Positions 19,701 to 32,134 of a DNA stretch of 64,000 nt are shown one piece after another (the first letter of the stretch is position 1; every line of letters begins with the position of its first letter). The notes below the pieces were generated by a model, which saw nothing but the letters and a program-made list of their open reading frames with translations, searched no databases and had not been told where the DNA came from. A program made the position numbers and the translations under genes. The DNA comes from Apostichopus japonicus (Eukaryota > Echinodermata > Holothuroidea > Aspidochirotida > Stichopodidae): the NCBI RefSeq assembly GCF_037975245.1, contig NC_092569.1, forward strand, positions 22,348,168 through 22,412,167, given 5' to 3'.

Positions 19701-22700
19701 CTTGATTTTCAAAAGAAAAAAAAAATCACTTTCGTAGTTTGTGTTTAAATAGCAAATATTTTCCTAAATAACATAACTGTATCTATATTTAATAGTTAGT
19801 ACTGGGGTCAGTCTGTCATTCTCCTTTAAATAACACAATAATTTTGTCTTCTTGTGTCAAATAAGCTGCTGAATAAATTTACAATTAATAGTAACTTTTA
19901 ATTTAATAAGTCTTAATGTGCAATTTCACCTAGAGAAGTGTAAAATGGTTACTTTTTTTTTACAACTTTACCTTTGTATTTTGTGCTGATTGTTGTAACT
20001 AATTTTTTAAACACTATTTAAAAGATAGACTGTCCTTTAGGAGAAACAGAAGGATGCAGCGTATATTATATAAATTCATTAAAATGTGTTACCAGACAAC
20101 TCAGTAATAAATAAAGAATCTGAGGAGTCTTCATAAAGTGAACGATTAACGTGTTTAAAGATACTGTGTACCATCGTAGATCGAACCGAAATCAACCCCA
20201 TTCTACATAATGATAGTTGACGGTAAAAAATATACAATATTTATAGTAGTTACATTCTGGTGAGTTAAAGCAAACTATGTCAGTTAATGTTAAATTATTA
20301 GAATAATCACTTTTTCACTAAATTTGTTGATGGTGCTAACTAGCACCAAAATATATATATGACTTATTTTAGGATTAAGTGAAAGCAAAAAGTAGAATGA
20401 TTTATGGGACTGTAAATTGCCAAGATCCTTCGTTTTATAATGTCCAGATCAAAATTTAGGCAAAATATCTTGCTACTGAATATATTGTTCCGAATATGGT
20501 TCAAACAAAATGTTGCATCAAGTTTAGAACTTAGATTGTTCTATCTCGATGAGCTATACATTTCTTGGCAGATATTTTGTATCCGGCAATGTCTATGCCT
20601 GTCTCTTCGAACTGATGTTGTCAAACTCTAAATCTCTAAAAATTAACTGAAAGAAACGGTAAGTCACCGATTAGAAATGATTGAATTCAACTACAATTAA
20701 AATATTCAGCTGCTTAAACAATATACCTAGCATACTCGATCCATTTAATCGTTGTAACATTTGTTTTTCTTGAGTCATAGATATCATTTTGATATCCATT
20801 TATCTAACTCAAACAAAAAGTGTACCAATTTATGTTGACTGTCTTTATACATAAAACAAGTACACACGTATAGCCAAGAACTTTAGCTATTATATGGACG
20901 TTTGGATATTGATAATATTTGTTTTACTAACACGGCCGAACTAATAATTTGACAGGTTGCTTCATGAAACCGAGTGTGTTATAGTAAATAGTTTGTATGA
21001 AACTACAATGAAGAATTGCAGCTTCAGCTTCATCAACTTTGCCAAACAGGAAGGGTCTGGTTTTGGCATGTGTGCTTATTTAGATCCGTTAAATTATTAT
21101 TACAGTGTTGAGGATATTTGTTTTTACAGGGAAGTTGAATCGTCGGATGCAAAGTGGATACACGGTTTGACGTATGTTTGGTGTAGTCTTGTTAATCAAT
21201 TGTTAGACAATGATACCGAAAATAACACACAGCACACCATTGTAATATATCTAGAAATGAGCATATAACAGTATTCGCCGCATATATATAGTTGGCTTAA
21301 TTTGAGTAAATATTGAGTATTTAAGGAAGTTGTAATCTGAGCTATATTTAATTTAAAATGATAAATTAACAATCATTTCACTTCATTCTATCCCTATTCA
21401 AAGTAAACGCAATTTGACAAACCGGGGCGATAACATGCCATTTGTCCGATTGCCTATCTGTTTTATGTTGAAGAATCATTCCTTTCAATTTGATAAAACT
21501 GATCTATTTCTATTATTACAAGGGTTTATTTGCTCTTAAAATTACAAGGCGTCCAATTCCTGAGGGGTGATGCCGTTAGAAATATCGCTTGTTTGAATTA
21601 TTGTATTGTATATTTGTTTGGTAGACTGCGGAAGCTGGAACAAGTGATGCCGCAAACAGTGAAGATGGGCCAAGTGAGTGATTTATACCTTAACTCCTTA
21701 CCATCGAAGCTTATTATAACATGTAGACTTTGTTTCATTCATTCATTTCCCATGCTTATTGTAGAATTAGTGAGGAAACCATGAGTAATATTTCCACAAC
21801 AAGCAAAACTTAGGTATGACCTTTTTCGATTGAAACAAAGTATTACACTGACACCATGTTTTGGCATAACGTTAAAGCATTTAAAACATAGCTAGGAAAA
21901 CGAAATGTTTGTATTAGGATTTATCTCTTACTAAGATTCTTTAAGCATATGTGATTGGTACATGTCTTTGAGAGAATGACAAATAGTTACAAAATACAGC
22001 CTTTGAACGTCAGAGTTTCACAAACTTCTCTTTTCTCTCACTCCCTTGTATATAAAAAACCTTCATAAACTACTGATTTGGAATTTGTTTCAGCCATGCA
22101 GAGCTCAGGTTTCTCATGCCATTAATGTAAATAGATACGTTTTTCAAAGTCACCATATTTGTGTTTTAATTGCTTCTTGGAAGTACGTCAACTAATATTG
22201 AAGATATTGATCACATTAGTTCGATATGTAGTATTATTATTATTTTTTATTAAGTGTATCATAACAGTAAAATATGGTATTTATTCCCTCTTAAACAAGG
22301 CTCTTCAGCATTTTTCTTCTATCAACAATCGACTTATCCGAGAGATTGCAAGGAAGTCCAGGAGCAATGTTCATCTCATAACTCTACCGGTGTCTTCATG
22401 ATCAAACCAGATGGCTATTTAGAACCTTTTGAGGTTTACTGTGATGGTACAGATACATCTGGTGGATGGACGGTAGGTGTATCTTTCATTAGCACTGCTT
22501 CCATTCCATGTTACACTCAATATGTCTGGAGAAACAGTGACCTCACACTTTTTAACTATGTTTCTATTGGTGCGGGTGTGTATAGTCAATTAATGACTCA
22601 GCTACTCTGTAACCATAAGCAGATATTATAACCTTACAGAATAAACCTATTTTGTTTTGTTTCATAATACTTCTTTAGCCTATTCGTATGTAAAGCTATT

Positions 22701-25700
22701 TTATTTGTTTCATAATACTCTTTTTGCCTATTCCTTTGTTAAATCATCCTCTTGGTCCTTCATTTTTAAACTTAGAATAAAAATAGTCAAGAAATTTTCA
22801 ATGTTACAGATTCCTGTTTGGTCAAACTTATCTACAGTTACTGGTAAACCTTTATAATATCAAAAGCTTACTTTCAGTGTGATTGTAAACAGTTTCCAAT
22901 CAATCCGTCTAATTATTGATCAGGTTATTCAACGACGTATTGACGGGTCCATCGACTTTGGTCGTGACTGGGATAGCTACAAGACTGGCTTCGGGTTTTT
23001 ATCTCGGGAATTTTGGCTCGGTAACGAGAAGCTATCTTTCTTGACCAATCAGAAGAAGTATCAACTGGTTATTGACATGACAACATCAAATGGTTCCCTA
23101 ATTCGTGTTTCTTACGATCATTTTCGAATCAGTGACGCCTTCAGCTACTTCAAGTTAGTAAACCTCGGACTGTATTCTGGAGAGACCGGTGAGTATTATG
23201 TTATTGTTAACGCTTGAAAATAACTTAATATGTAAAGAGTTAGACATAATGTTTAAAAATGGCCAGTGTATTCCAATTAAGAATGTAAGTAGATTAGTGT
23301 ATGTACCTGAGACAGCTTTTGCAAGCTCTTGGAAAAATATTTTCCGTAATTTAATGTTCAAGCTTGTACGACCATTGCTCATCAACATCTCCATAAAACT
23401 TATTTCAGTGTTTTCAATCACTTCACTTTATTCACACAGATGTTGTCACATTGTGTCCAACAAACATGGTGTATACAAACTGCAGTACCGCTTGTCAACG
23501 AACTTGTGAAGCTCCAGGGATATGTCAGGATGACGTCTGTACGGAAGTTGAAGCCTGTGTTTGTCGCGATGGATACTTTTTGTTGGGATCAGACTGTGTA
23601 CCTCGTGAACAATGTGGATGTTACGAATCAGAAGGGCAAACAATTGTACCAGTAAGTCGTCTGAGAGTATTTTCCCGAACGCCAATGGCTTTTTCTACAT
23701 TTGCAGAGTCATATCATCATACTTCAATAATTCCAGCGAGTTTTACTCATTGGGTGACATTCATATATCAGTGGCATTGCGTTTTAAATACACAACAATT
23801 GAATTGTTGTCTATTTTTTCCGAATTTATTGTTGTGTTTACTTTTTAGAATGTTATTTTATGTTAAACTCTTTGAGTGTTTATTCATGATATCCAATGTT
23901 AGGATCTATCTGTCTTTGAACAGTTAGAAAAATGCAACATCCTACACACTAAGGTGATTTAAATTATGTCACGGTGTGTTCCAATCAAAGCGTCAACATA
24001 AATTAATGATAGGGAGGGGAAGTGGTAAATACTAGGTATTGCATAGTTTGTGCTAAATGAAAGGCATTGATAAATCTTTGTGTACATATTTTGATCTTCA
24101 GGAAGGCGAGTTCAATGTGAATCCTAGATGTACAAGAAAGGGTGTTTGTACCGACGGACAAATCAGCTGGGATGAAACTTACGCTTGTAGTCCTAATGCG
24201 GTTTGTGACGTTAGGAACGACATAAGACGATGTTATTGTACTGGAGGCTACAGAGGTGATGGTGAAGTATGCGAGAGACCTCCTAAAGATTGTCAGGAAA
24301 TTTATGAGGATGGAACCAGTGACAACGGTATTTACAGAATCGAACCAACCGGCTGGACCGGAGAGGCATTTGAGGTCTACTGTAACATGACTGACGGAGG
24401 AGGATGGACGGTAAGAGAAATAAAGCTTTATTGAATGCGACAATATCCCAGTGGTGTAAATGATATGATTTTATTTTCTGCTGTTCAAGTCACTTCGGTT
24501 ACTACAAAAGTACATTCAAAGTTACGATTGATGTAACGTGTGACACCTCCTTACTTAATTGCAGTTCGTAAAATACATATAAATTATCAAAAAAGCGACT
24601 CATGTTAACTTGTGCTTTGACAATTGTACATATAGTTCTAATTATTTGCTGACATATGTTGTCAGAAGTCAATTATTGCACTCTTTAATTTGTACATTCA
24701 GGTCTTCCAACGCCGTGTGGATGGGACTGAGGATTTCTACCTAGAATGGAACAGCTACAAGCGAGGCTTTGGACATATTGATCACGAGTTTTGGCTAGGA
24801 AATGATAAGCTGTTTTACTTGACCAATCAAAAGAGATATGAAATCAGGATTGATCTTGTGAATAAAGAAGGTGCTCCGTACTACGCAAAATTTGACTTTT
24901 TCAGGATAAATGACGAAAGCGACAACTATCGATTATCCGGTGTTGGAACCTACAGTGGAACCGCAGGTTTGTCAACCTCGATTTCATTCAGTTATTTTCA
25001 AGTCTGGTTTGTTTTGCAATATTTTATAAAAAAAACCAAACAAATGTAACACATTACACGCGCACATTATCAATGAAGAATTCTTTTACAGTGACTCACA
25101 CTTTTTTTTTTATCAATTGACCTGTGGAGCTACTTATAAAATGGTGACAGAGAGGAACTCAAATAAGCCAGACTGCAATTAACAGCTAAAAAAATATCAA
25201 AAATAAGGATGGGACATTAAAATACTTTCACAATAATCTATAGTACCCTGGGAGAAACCTACACAGACTGAAGTAGTTACCTCTACCCTAACGCCCAAGT
25301 TATATGAATTGGTATCGGTTTAGGCCTGTACAATTAAGATTTACTTCTATAAGTTATGTAATACTTCTCGCACTTTTGTATCTCTTCTTGTAGCTAACTG
25401 TGGTCACCAAATATAAACTAAATAAACAAAATATTGTTCAGATTATGTAAGGCAAGTTTAGGTATCATAATGTCGCAATGATAGTTGTGAGTCTGACCGA
25501 TTCTCCGAGCCCATTGATGAAATTACCCAACCATGAGTCATATTCCATAAAATATACAATGTGTTAACGACTATATAATTCACTGTAGTTCCTTCAAGAG
25601 CTCAAAATCATGTTTATCTGCCCTGCTCCTAGAATCCTTGGAAGTTATATTAAATCTCTTGATCTCTTCGTGTAGTATCAATGTCAGTTATTAGTTCACC

Positions 25701-26892
25701 CAATGAGCTGTGCTCTACCTCTTTGGATCACCCAGCTTAAAGTGAAATAGCGAGCTTACTAATGTTGTTCATGTTTTGCACGTTTGCAATTCACATTTAA
25801 ATGACTAGGACGACCATCAACTTATTTGACATTCATCTGCATAAAATGGTTGGGCTTTACATATGAAAAACACCATCATTATCTTATTGTTATGGGTTGG
25901 TCAGAGTGTGTGTTATAAAAATATTTTCTTTGGCATTTGATAAGTCAATCTTCAGAATTGGGTCAACCTGTAAAGACGATAATAAGTAATTAAATTACCT
26001 TGTTAGAAACAAGACAAAAAATGTTGGCTTAACAGTGCCGAACTCAACTTATACAAACACTTTAGTCGTTTTCAGGGGAGGAATAAAAGGATAAATTTTT
26101 TTCTATGATACCGACATTCCTTTCGATGAACCAACAACAGATGAAAACAAATGAAAACAGTAAAATTATTTCTGGCCATATGTATTTTAAGCCAGATATA
26201 AGAGAAAAAATGCCCCAATTCGGTGTTAATAAATGAAATATGGTGGAGAGAAACGTTTTAGCAAGTGACTGACATAATGTTTAGTATGAAGGATAAAATA
26301 ACCAAAAAATAAAAGTATGTGACCTATCTCATAAAGAAATTCATGAATTTTCATAAAATACTAGCCTCCCCACCTTTAACCCAAATTCAGAAATAATAAA
26401 AGCAGGCACTACATATGTAGTGACGGGAAAGACATTATTTAATCCATGTAAACTATTTTATATACTTACCCTAGCATAATAATATAAGTATCAACATAAA
26501 AAGCAACAACACGGGTAACTTTCAATTATATGTAGTGACTAAACTAATATTATCTTTAAAACCAAATTTAAATAATGCTGCCAATTTACTGCTCTCTAAT
26601 TGTTAAGGTAACTAATTTAGATTTTGGGATTTTTTCCTTTACAGATCAACGGAGCAATCCCGATGGTTATGCTCTAACTTATCACAGGAACTATCAGTTC
26701 TCAACAAAGGACCGAGACAATGATGCTTATAGTGGTAACTGTGCGACTTATTATCTTGGTGCCTGGTGGTACAATAATTGCTATTATTCTAACCTGAACG
26801 GTCGCTACGGGCATAGTTACTTTTATTGGTATTACCTCCCAGGAAGCGATAATTACCTCCAATTTGTAGAGATGAAAATTCGTCCAGTCTAA
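16685..26892 (+). CDS. Gene A: secreted fibrinogen-related protein, partial FBG-TIL-EGF-FBG
   Basis: Eight exons: 16685-16765, 21625-21673, 22300-22472, 22924-23188, 23440-23651, 24102-24410, 24702-24966, 26645-26892, total 1602 nt, 533 residues. All junctions are GT-AG and phases agree. Order: signal peptide (1-27), short polar linker (28-43), FBG part 1 (44-190), TIL (190-260), TILa/EGF-like (261-312), complete FBG (313-533). The first FBG stops after the middle exon and lacks the C-terminal subdomain with the Ca site and ligand pocket. The second has it: D474-R-D-N-D (Ca binding), the C484/C497 pair, GAWW, and a final EMKIRP. Family knowledge makes this a secreted lectin-like recognition protein. 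The TIL module resembles those of mucin, tectorin and FCGBP-type proteins. I know no named protein with this order. Confidence 0.88.
16766..21624 (+). other. Intron 1 of gene A, with internal duplication
   Basis: About 4.9 kb of AT-rich sequence. A segment at 16990-17400 recurs at 17725-18010 (shared GATGCTTCGTAAG, GGTGTGCAAATATCTGACAT and AAATCCAGAGGTTGTATTCC). A trace also appears at 49955-50085, downstream of the decayed exon 1. A PAN-like orphan exon lies at 20956-21171. Confidence 0.6.
20956..21171 (+). pseudogene. Orphan PAN/apple-like exon inside intron 1
   Basis: A 216-bp open segment has a plausible acceptor (TTTGACAG) and a strong donor (GTATGT). Its translation contains [21 protein letters not shown] and FYREV, which resembles a PAN/apple domain missing one cysteine. 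Its edges are phase 2, which cannot join the phase 0 and phase 1 exons of gene A. It is either a relic, part of an alternative transcript, or coincidence. Confidence 0.3.
21625..21673 (+). CDS. Gene A exon 2: short linker
   Basis: 49 nt, phase 0 to 1, encoding a polar, Cys-free linker ([16 protein letters not shown]). Genes B and C have an equivalent 46-nt exon (SAQQTSDGS) at 37553 and 60452, which supports the call. Confidence 0.75.
22300..22472 (+). CDS. Gene A exon 3: FBG part 1, N-terminal subdomain
   Basis: Reads YPRDC, then [18 protein letters not shown] and GGWT, the standard FBG opening. An additional cysteine (EEQ... as EQC) lies between the two conserved ones and could form an extra bond. 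Phase 1 to 0. Confidence 0.9.
22924..23188 (+). CDS. Gene A exon 4: FBG part 1, central subdomain
   Basis: Reads [20 protein letters not shown], then [14 protein letters not shown] and YSGETG. No exon for the C-terminal FBG subdomain is found before the TIL exon: 23189-23439 contains no GAWW or NCA-type sequence. Confidence 0.9.
23440..23651 (+). CDS. Gene A exon 5: TIL domain
   Basis: Ten cysteines in trypsin-inhibitor-like order (TLC, TNC, TAC, RTC, GIC, DVC, EAC, VC, SDC, EQC) plus GC at the start of the next module. The motifs [12 protein letters not shown] and CVPREQCGC are typical. No inhibitor activity is implied: the fold is common as a structural module. Confidence 0.88.
24102..24410 (+). 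CDS. Gene A exon 6: TILa/EGF-like module and start of second FBG
   Basis: The first half reads GEFNVNPRC and CSPNAVC, then [14 protein letters not shown], an EGF-like ending of the nidogen/tectorin type. The second half starts a new FBG ([27 protein letters not shown]). Two modules in one exon, phase 0 to 0. Confidence 0.88.
24702..24966 (+). CDS. Gene A exon 7: second FBG, central subdomain
   Basis: Reads [16 protein letters not shown], then [14 protein letters not shown] and [11 protein letters not shown]. Phase 0 to 1, the same length as exon 4 (265 nt). Confidence 0.9.
24967..26644 (+). other. Intron 7 of gene A, nothing recognised
   Basis: AT-rich, with no recognisable element or additional exon. 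Confidence 0.45.
26645..26892 (+). CDS. Gene A exon 8: second FBG, C-terminal subdomain
   Basis: Reads STKDRDND (Ca-binding loop), [23 protein letters not shown] and EMKIRPV before TAA at 26890-26892. This is a full-length, intact C-terminal subdomain, the reference against which the damaged copies at 41882 and 45775 are judged. Confidence 0.92.
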
Positions 26893-27264
26893 AAAAAGAT
26901 GAATCGCGATCAACATAATTACCCTTAACTCTGGACAAGTGGATTCCCTTTTGAGACTCTGAAAGATGGAACTTTTTTGTTTGACAAAAAAAGGATATTA
27001 ATCTATTAGATCAAAAATATCTTTGGAATGTTCTGCATTCCAGCAACTTGAGCATGACTGTCATGCTTTCATGTTTTTCATGAAATTCATAAAATCCATT
27101 CATTTTAATATATTCTGGTTATTTCACGATTGCTTCATTTCAAGATACATTTACAAAACCGTTGATATTAAGATAATCGTCATTGTTATTCTTACCATTT
27201 TAGCAAAGATATGCTACATTACCTGTAATTTAACTTGACGTATATCAGTATAAAAAGTCAGAGA

Positions 27265-28160
27265 GAAATAAATAAATGTTGATTCGTGTGTGTTAAAAAT
27301 TACTTTGGCGTCCTTCCCAAGTTAATTAACGTTCTTATTGCCTCACTTTTTTTGAAAGGTGAAGGTGTAATGAGGGTGTAGGGGGACGCAATTGATTTAC
27401 AGCAAAGGAGTGATGGGGTAAACCTGTTCGCCCTATCGACGATTCGAGCTGCCGTGTTTTGGATCCTTTGCAATCTCGATAGTTGGGATGTAGCTACACC
27501 AAATACAAGATAATTGCCATAATCCAGCCTACTCGAGATGACAGCATGAATAAGTTTTTCAGTAGCAGGCCTATCGAGATATTTCCTAAGTTGCCCCACC
27601 TGCCTAATATGAAACATTGTCGACTTACATGTGTGGTTTACTTGCTGATCCATAGCAAGGTGAGTGTCCATATATACAACGAGATTGCGGACTACCGGAA
27701 CAGAGTTTACGATCTTGGCACCAATTCTTAAAGGAACCTAATTTGATCCCAAAACATCACCGCACCCACTTTTCTTCATCCCTTAACTTAAGATAGTTAT
27801 TGGACATCCATAGCATGACTTCCTGAATGCATGAATCTATCTTAGGTACAGCTAACTTGAGATGTTTGGATCAAAGGCAACGTAAAGTTGTGTGTCATCA
27901 TATTACAACATATAGTAAATATCACAAGAACTTATAATGTTTCATTGCGAAGAGGTTTATAGAGTAAAGAGAAGAGGACCGGGAATTGACCCTTGAGGTA
28001 CCCCATGGTGGAGATCATGAGTATCAGACCTATTGCGTGACACTTGGATAAATTGTGATCGACTTTCCAGGTAGCATCTAAACCAACTCAAAGCGACTCT
28101 GGAGAAGCCGAAATAAACCCCTATATATATTATATTCAACAACAATAGATTACTTGAAAT
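27265..28160 (-). mobile_element. CR1/Jockey-type LINE fragment, decayed reverse transcriptase
   Basis: On the minus strand 28145-27957 encodes reverse-transcriptase motifs (ALSWFRCYLESR, HGVPQGSIPGPLLF). DDTQLYVAFDP, the catalytic-site region, follows after a frameshift, and 27671-27300 gives SRLDYGNYLVFGV and LQRIQNTAARI. The 3' end is an ATTT-type tail at about 27280-27265. Stops and frameshifts make it inactive. Because of that tail, the AATAAA copies at 27267-27276 cannot safely be assigned to gene A as poly(A) signals. Confidence 0.85.
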
Positions 28161-31100
28161 TTAAAGTGTAAAATACTACAACTTCAGTATCTTTCCATTT
28201 TGAACGATTACTAGGCAACAACTCAAACCGCCGTCCTTTTTTCTTCTGCAAATTTGTAAAGAAAACTGATGTATTACATGTTCGAAACAAGATTTCGCCA
28301 ATTTGAATGCGTATGTCGAGATAGTACTAAAGGTAAAAAAATCCCACATTTAACCGTTTTCACCGACATAATTTATTATTGAGAGTTTTATTTCAAATTA
28401 TTGACGTTTTGAATGGGAATACCGAGAATAAACATTTTCAAGACTAGAGTTTCTCACCAACCGATATTGAAAATTGTGCAAAAAAGCATATACCGTTTTA
28501 ACGCAGCTTTGCTCCATGTTTTACTCTCCAAGGAAAGGAGCTTTCTAAGCTTCCGTCCTTAAGGCATTACAGTCTCAATATGTGTTTGCCAAATATTTAC
28601 TTCGACCTTTCCAGCTTACTGCCTTAAGAGCTCAGTGAAAATAATTTGCAAGCCCTGCCCAATTGTTGTTGTTGTTGATTTTTTCTCTTTAGCTATTATG
28701 TTCAGCCTTAAAATATGTTAAATCCGTGGAAGCTCCTTCAATTCTAAATTGAAGATCACCCGACTATCTAGGACATTCGCCTATGTTTATGTTAATCCTT
28801 TGTCTACAAATATTTGTAAACCCAAGTAAAACAAAGTCTTATAACTTCATCTGAAGCACAGAGCACTCTTGGGTAATATGCAACGCTATTAGTCGGTGAT
28901 AAATTTATAATGCATTGTAGAAATATTATCTAGCCCATGCAAGTATTGTTTTCCCATTTGGGATTTGTGTTTCATATGGGACAATGAGCTAACGGTCTGT
29001 GTAAGACTTAGTAGTCCGGACGCATTTACTTCATGGGTCTGAGTTACTTAAAGAAATATTTTTCAAAATGTAAAGAAGATATAGAAATTCAAGTTGAGGA
29101 CACTGTTGTTTAGCATCTTAAACATCAAATTTGATTTTGTGCATTCGGTCACCCGTTAATACTATGTTTGGTGGGCACGACGAGAAATTAAAAAAGGAAG
29201 CCCATCTGGATATTCTAGATGAATTAGCGATGATACAAGAAGAAGTACATGGTGTCTATTTGGTTTACTGTCTTCACGTTTAACATCAATATTAGTCGTT
29301 TCACGGGTCTCCTGCCCGCGGCCGGCTTCAGTCGATGAGTGAGTCCCGCATGAATGAGAACATAAACATTATGTTTACAGAAACTATTTTCTTACGAATG
29401 CGTGGCGGCGGGAAGTAAGTTCATTCAAAGAGCCAAACCCTTTACACGGAAAGCAGCAACTTCCTTGGGTAGTTGGCCTGAACTAGGAAAGCAGAACAAT
29501 GCTAGCAAAAGAAATATCATAAACATATAAGCAGAATAATGGGGGGCGACATATTTTGCTTTCTGAATAAGACGTTAACTCATTACAGACTTAGACACAG
29601 TTTGGCGAACTGCGCCGTATTATTGGATAACATTTGCTTATTACACTGAAATACCATCCACTGTTTCGATGAGTAATACGTTAGTAGTATCGGTGAGCAC
29701 GTCACATGCCTCCCAATGCGTGGTACTTTATTAATATGTAATTCGACGTTCAGTTTATTTCAGTCGAAACGTTCGTGAGCGAATAACAAATGATTGACCA
29801 ACTTTAACCATGGGTAATCTACACCTGTTGGTCTCGTATATCTCTTCGCGAGAGTTTGTATTGTAATCCAAACGGGCTTAATGCAAAGAAATAAAACTGA
29901 AGCCAATGAAATAATAATTAATCCTTAATATCAAAAATACAACTCTAATATTTGTTTTGTAAATGAACATTTTTGACACGTTATCAGCAGAGAGTGGGGA
30001 CGTGGAACTTCCCTCCCCGCTCGAATGAGCAACACATACCAACACAATCAATTATACAGGTGAGACTATGTGCAAATACTTTGACTATTATAACGACAAT
30101 TATGAACGAACATGCAAATGAGGGTGCAGTTAACACAACATCATAGGGTCTTAATATTTTCAGGAATATTTCGTGTTTGGGTTATTGACACAGGATATAT
30201 AAAGACAGCAAGTCAAATAGATAAACAAATAGGACCTTGATTTCATTCAAGGATTTGCTTCAGGCAAACACACGATTTTATATATTTCTTATCAGTGATG
30301 ATTAACTATCAAAATAAATTTGTCTCAAATCCAAATATTTCTTCGCTCACGAACGTTAATAACACATACATAATATTGGAATACTTCAATTGAAAGTTCA
30401 TTATTTGAAATTTAACTCTAACGTGGCAATGTGTTAAGCAACGTGGTACTAACATTAAATTCAACTGCAAACAGTGCTTTTAGAAAAAAAATGAGATCAC
30501 ATGTCGTTTAAAAAACTGTAAAAAAGATCTGTAGGTAATTAGTGCAGATTCTCCAAGATCATCTTCAATATCCAATTTGAAGATATCTATTTTTTCCATT
30601 AAAACGATTTAAATGTCTGTAATACTGATTTAGGTAGGTTTGATCATGTAGTCCGTGCCTCTGTTAGACATAAATTGTCAAGATCATTGCAAAGTTAAGG
30701 CATTTTAGTCACCCTTTCTAAAGGGTATTCCTTTTGTTAGCGTGAAAGAATCAAAGAATGAGATGAAGAATACAATATCATCTTCCAGGAAATAAATATA
30801 TAAGCAAAATGTTTATCAGTAAGTCGTTTGAATCCATTAAAGTCAGGTGGTTTCCATTTGATTAGTGAGTCGCTTTGAAGACTTGACTAGGCTAATATTT
30901 TGTAGGACATGGAATTACACTGGTTTGTTTCGCGACCACTGTAGAAGTATTGAGTACTACATAAAATTATTTTAAAAAATTATAAGAATAATTGTTATTA
31001 AACTTCGAACCTACTTCATTTTGGAATAGGTACTACGTTTGTCAAATATAACTCGCACATCCGTTCACTTTGACAAATAGCTCAAACATCGGCAAATTCT

Positions 31101-32056
31101 TACATCTCCACATATCTTTATCCGAAAATCCAGTTCTATAATTTTTCTATCTTTAGATACAATTTGCATCCCGCTTATTTCTTTGGAACATGAAAAGGTA
31201 ATAGTTCTTTGAATAATGATACGAACATATTTTTCCCTATTCTCTGTAAGTCTTCAGACCAGTGTATGTATATACAATTAATAAAGTAACAATTCCCACA
31301 CGAAACACTACAGACTTTGATGTAGATGTTTTCAAGTGGATTTTACTGTTAATCGTTTGCGTCCCTTTCTCATTCATTTATGTCTGATAATGGCTCGTTA
31401 TACTTCTCCATCAGTATAGCCGTACTTGTAATACATAGCTACGGTGATTTACTGCCTTCAGTTTACTGTCAGCGCATATCTTAGTTCTTTCATCGTTTCG
31501 TCAGGGCGTTAAAGAGAAGTGCATAGTTTGACGGAAAATAAGAACCTCGATAAGTCCTAGATTGGCTTCCTATATATAGTCTTCTTTCAACCCTTTTACT
31601 ACAATTTAGTTTTCTTCTGAATACAGAAATATTTAATTAAATTTAATTTAAGTAATATTCATTGAAACCACGGCAATTTTTTCTTAACGTTATGGACTTG
31701 ACAGAAAATCCCAGTTGTATTTCCCGAAAGAGATCACGAGGGGAAGAATCATATCAAGATGGCCGACTCATAGTTTGTACTGCACGATTTCGGTAGTCTC
31801 GATTTCCTTGTCCACAGGGGTTTGACTTCCTTGTTCTTCTGTCTACCGATGCGCGTAAGAGACAACATTTAGTAGAAACTACCATTTTACTAAAATGAAT
31901 TTTTTAAATGAGGTTAACTGTGTTCTGTATTTTCTACCGTACCTACTAAAGTACTCAATGTAAGGTAGGTTCTGTCGTCGAAAGAGGTGATAGACAGTAT
32001 CAACTTGAATTCAGAGAAGGGCGAGCCACCAGAAAAGATTTCACTCTTTCGTCAAA

Positions 32057-32134
32057 ATGATCAGCAAGTTTGATTCAATCTTCCAATTTTTATTTTTCCT
32101 TTGGACAACTAGCTGCCTCGTTTTTCGTGAATCG
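32057..32134 (+). CDS. Gene B exon 1: signal peptide
   Basis: 26 codons with a strongly hydrophobic core (IFQFLFFLWTTSCLVF), ending TCG before GTAAGT, phase 0. Only FLWT and the exon-intron border resemble the gene A signal exon. The gene C copy is almost identical. Confidence 0.8.

Noticed and set aside
27267-27276. AATAAA copies as the poly(A) signal of gene A
   Set aside because: They belong to the ATTT-type tail of the minus-strand LINE and recur in the related LINE end at about 51860, so assignment to gene A is not supported.
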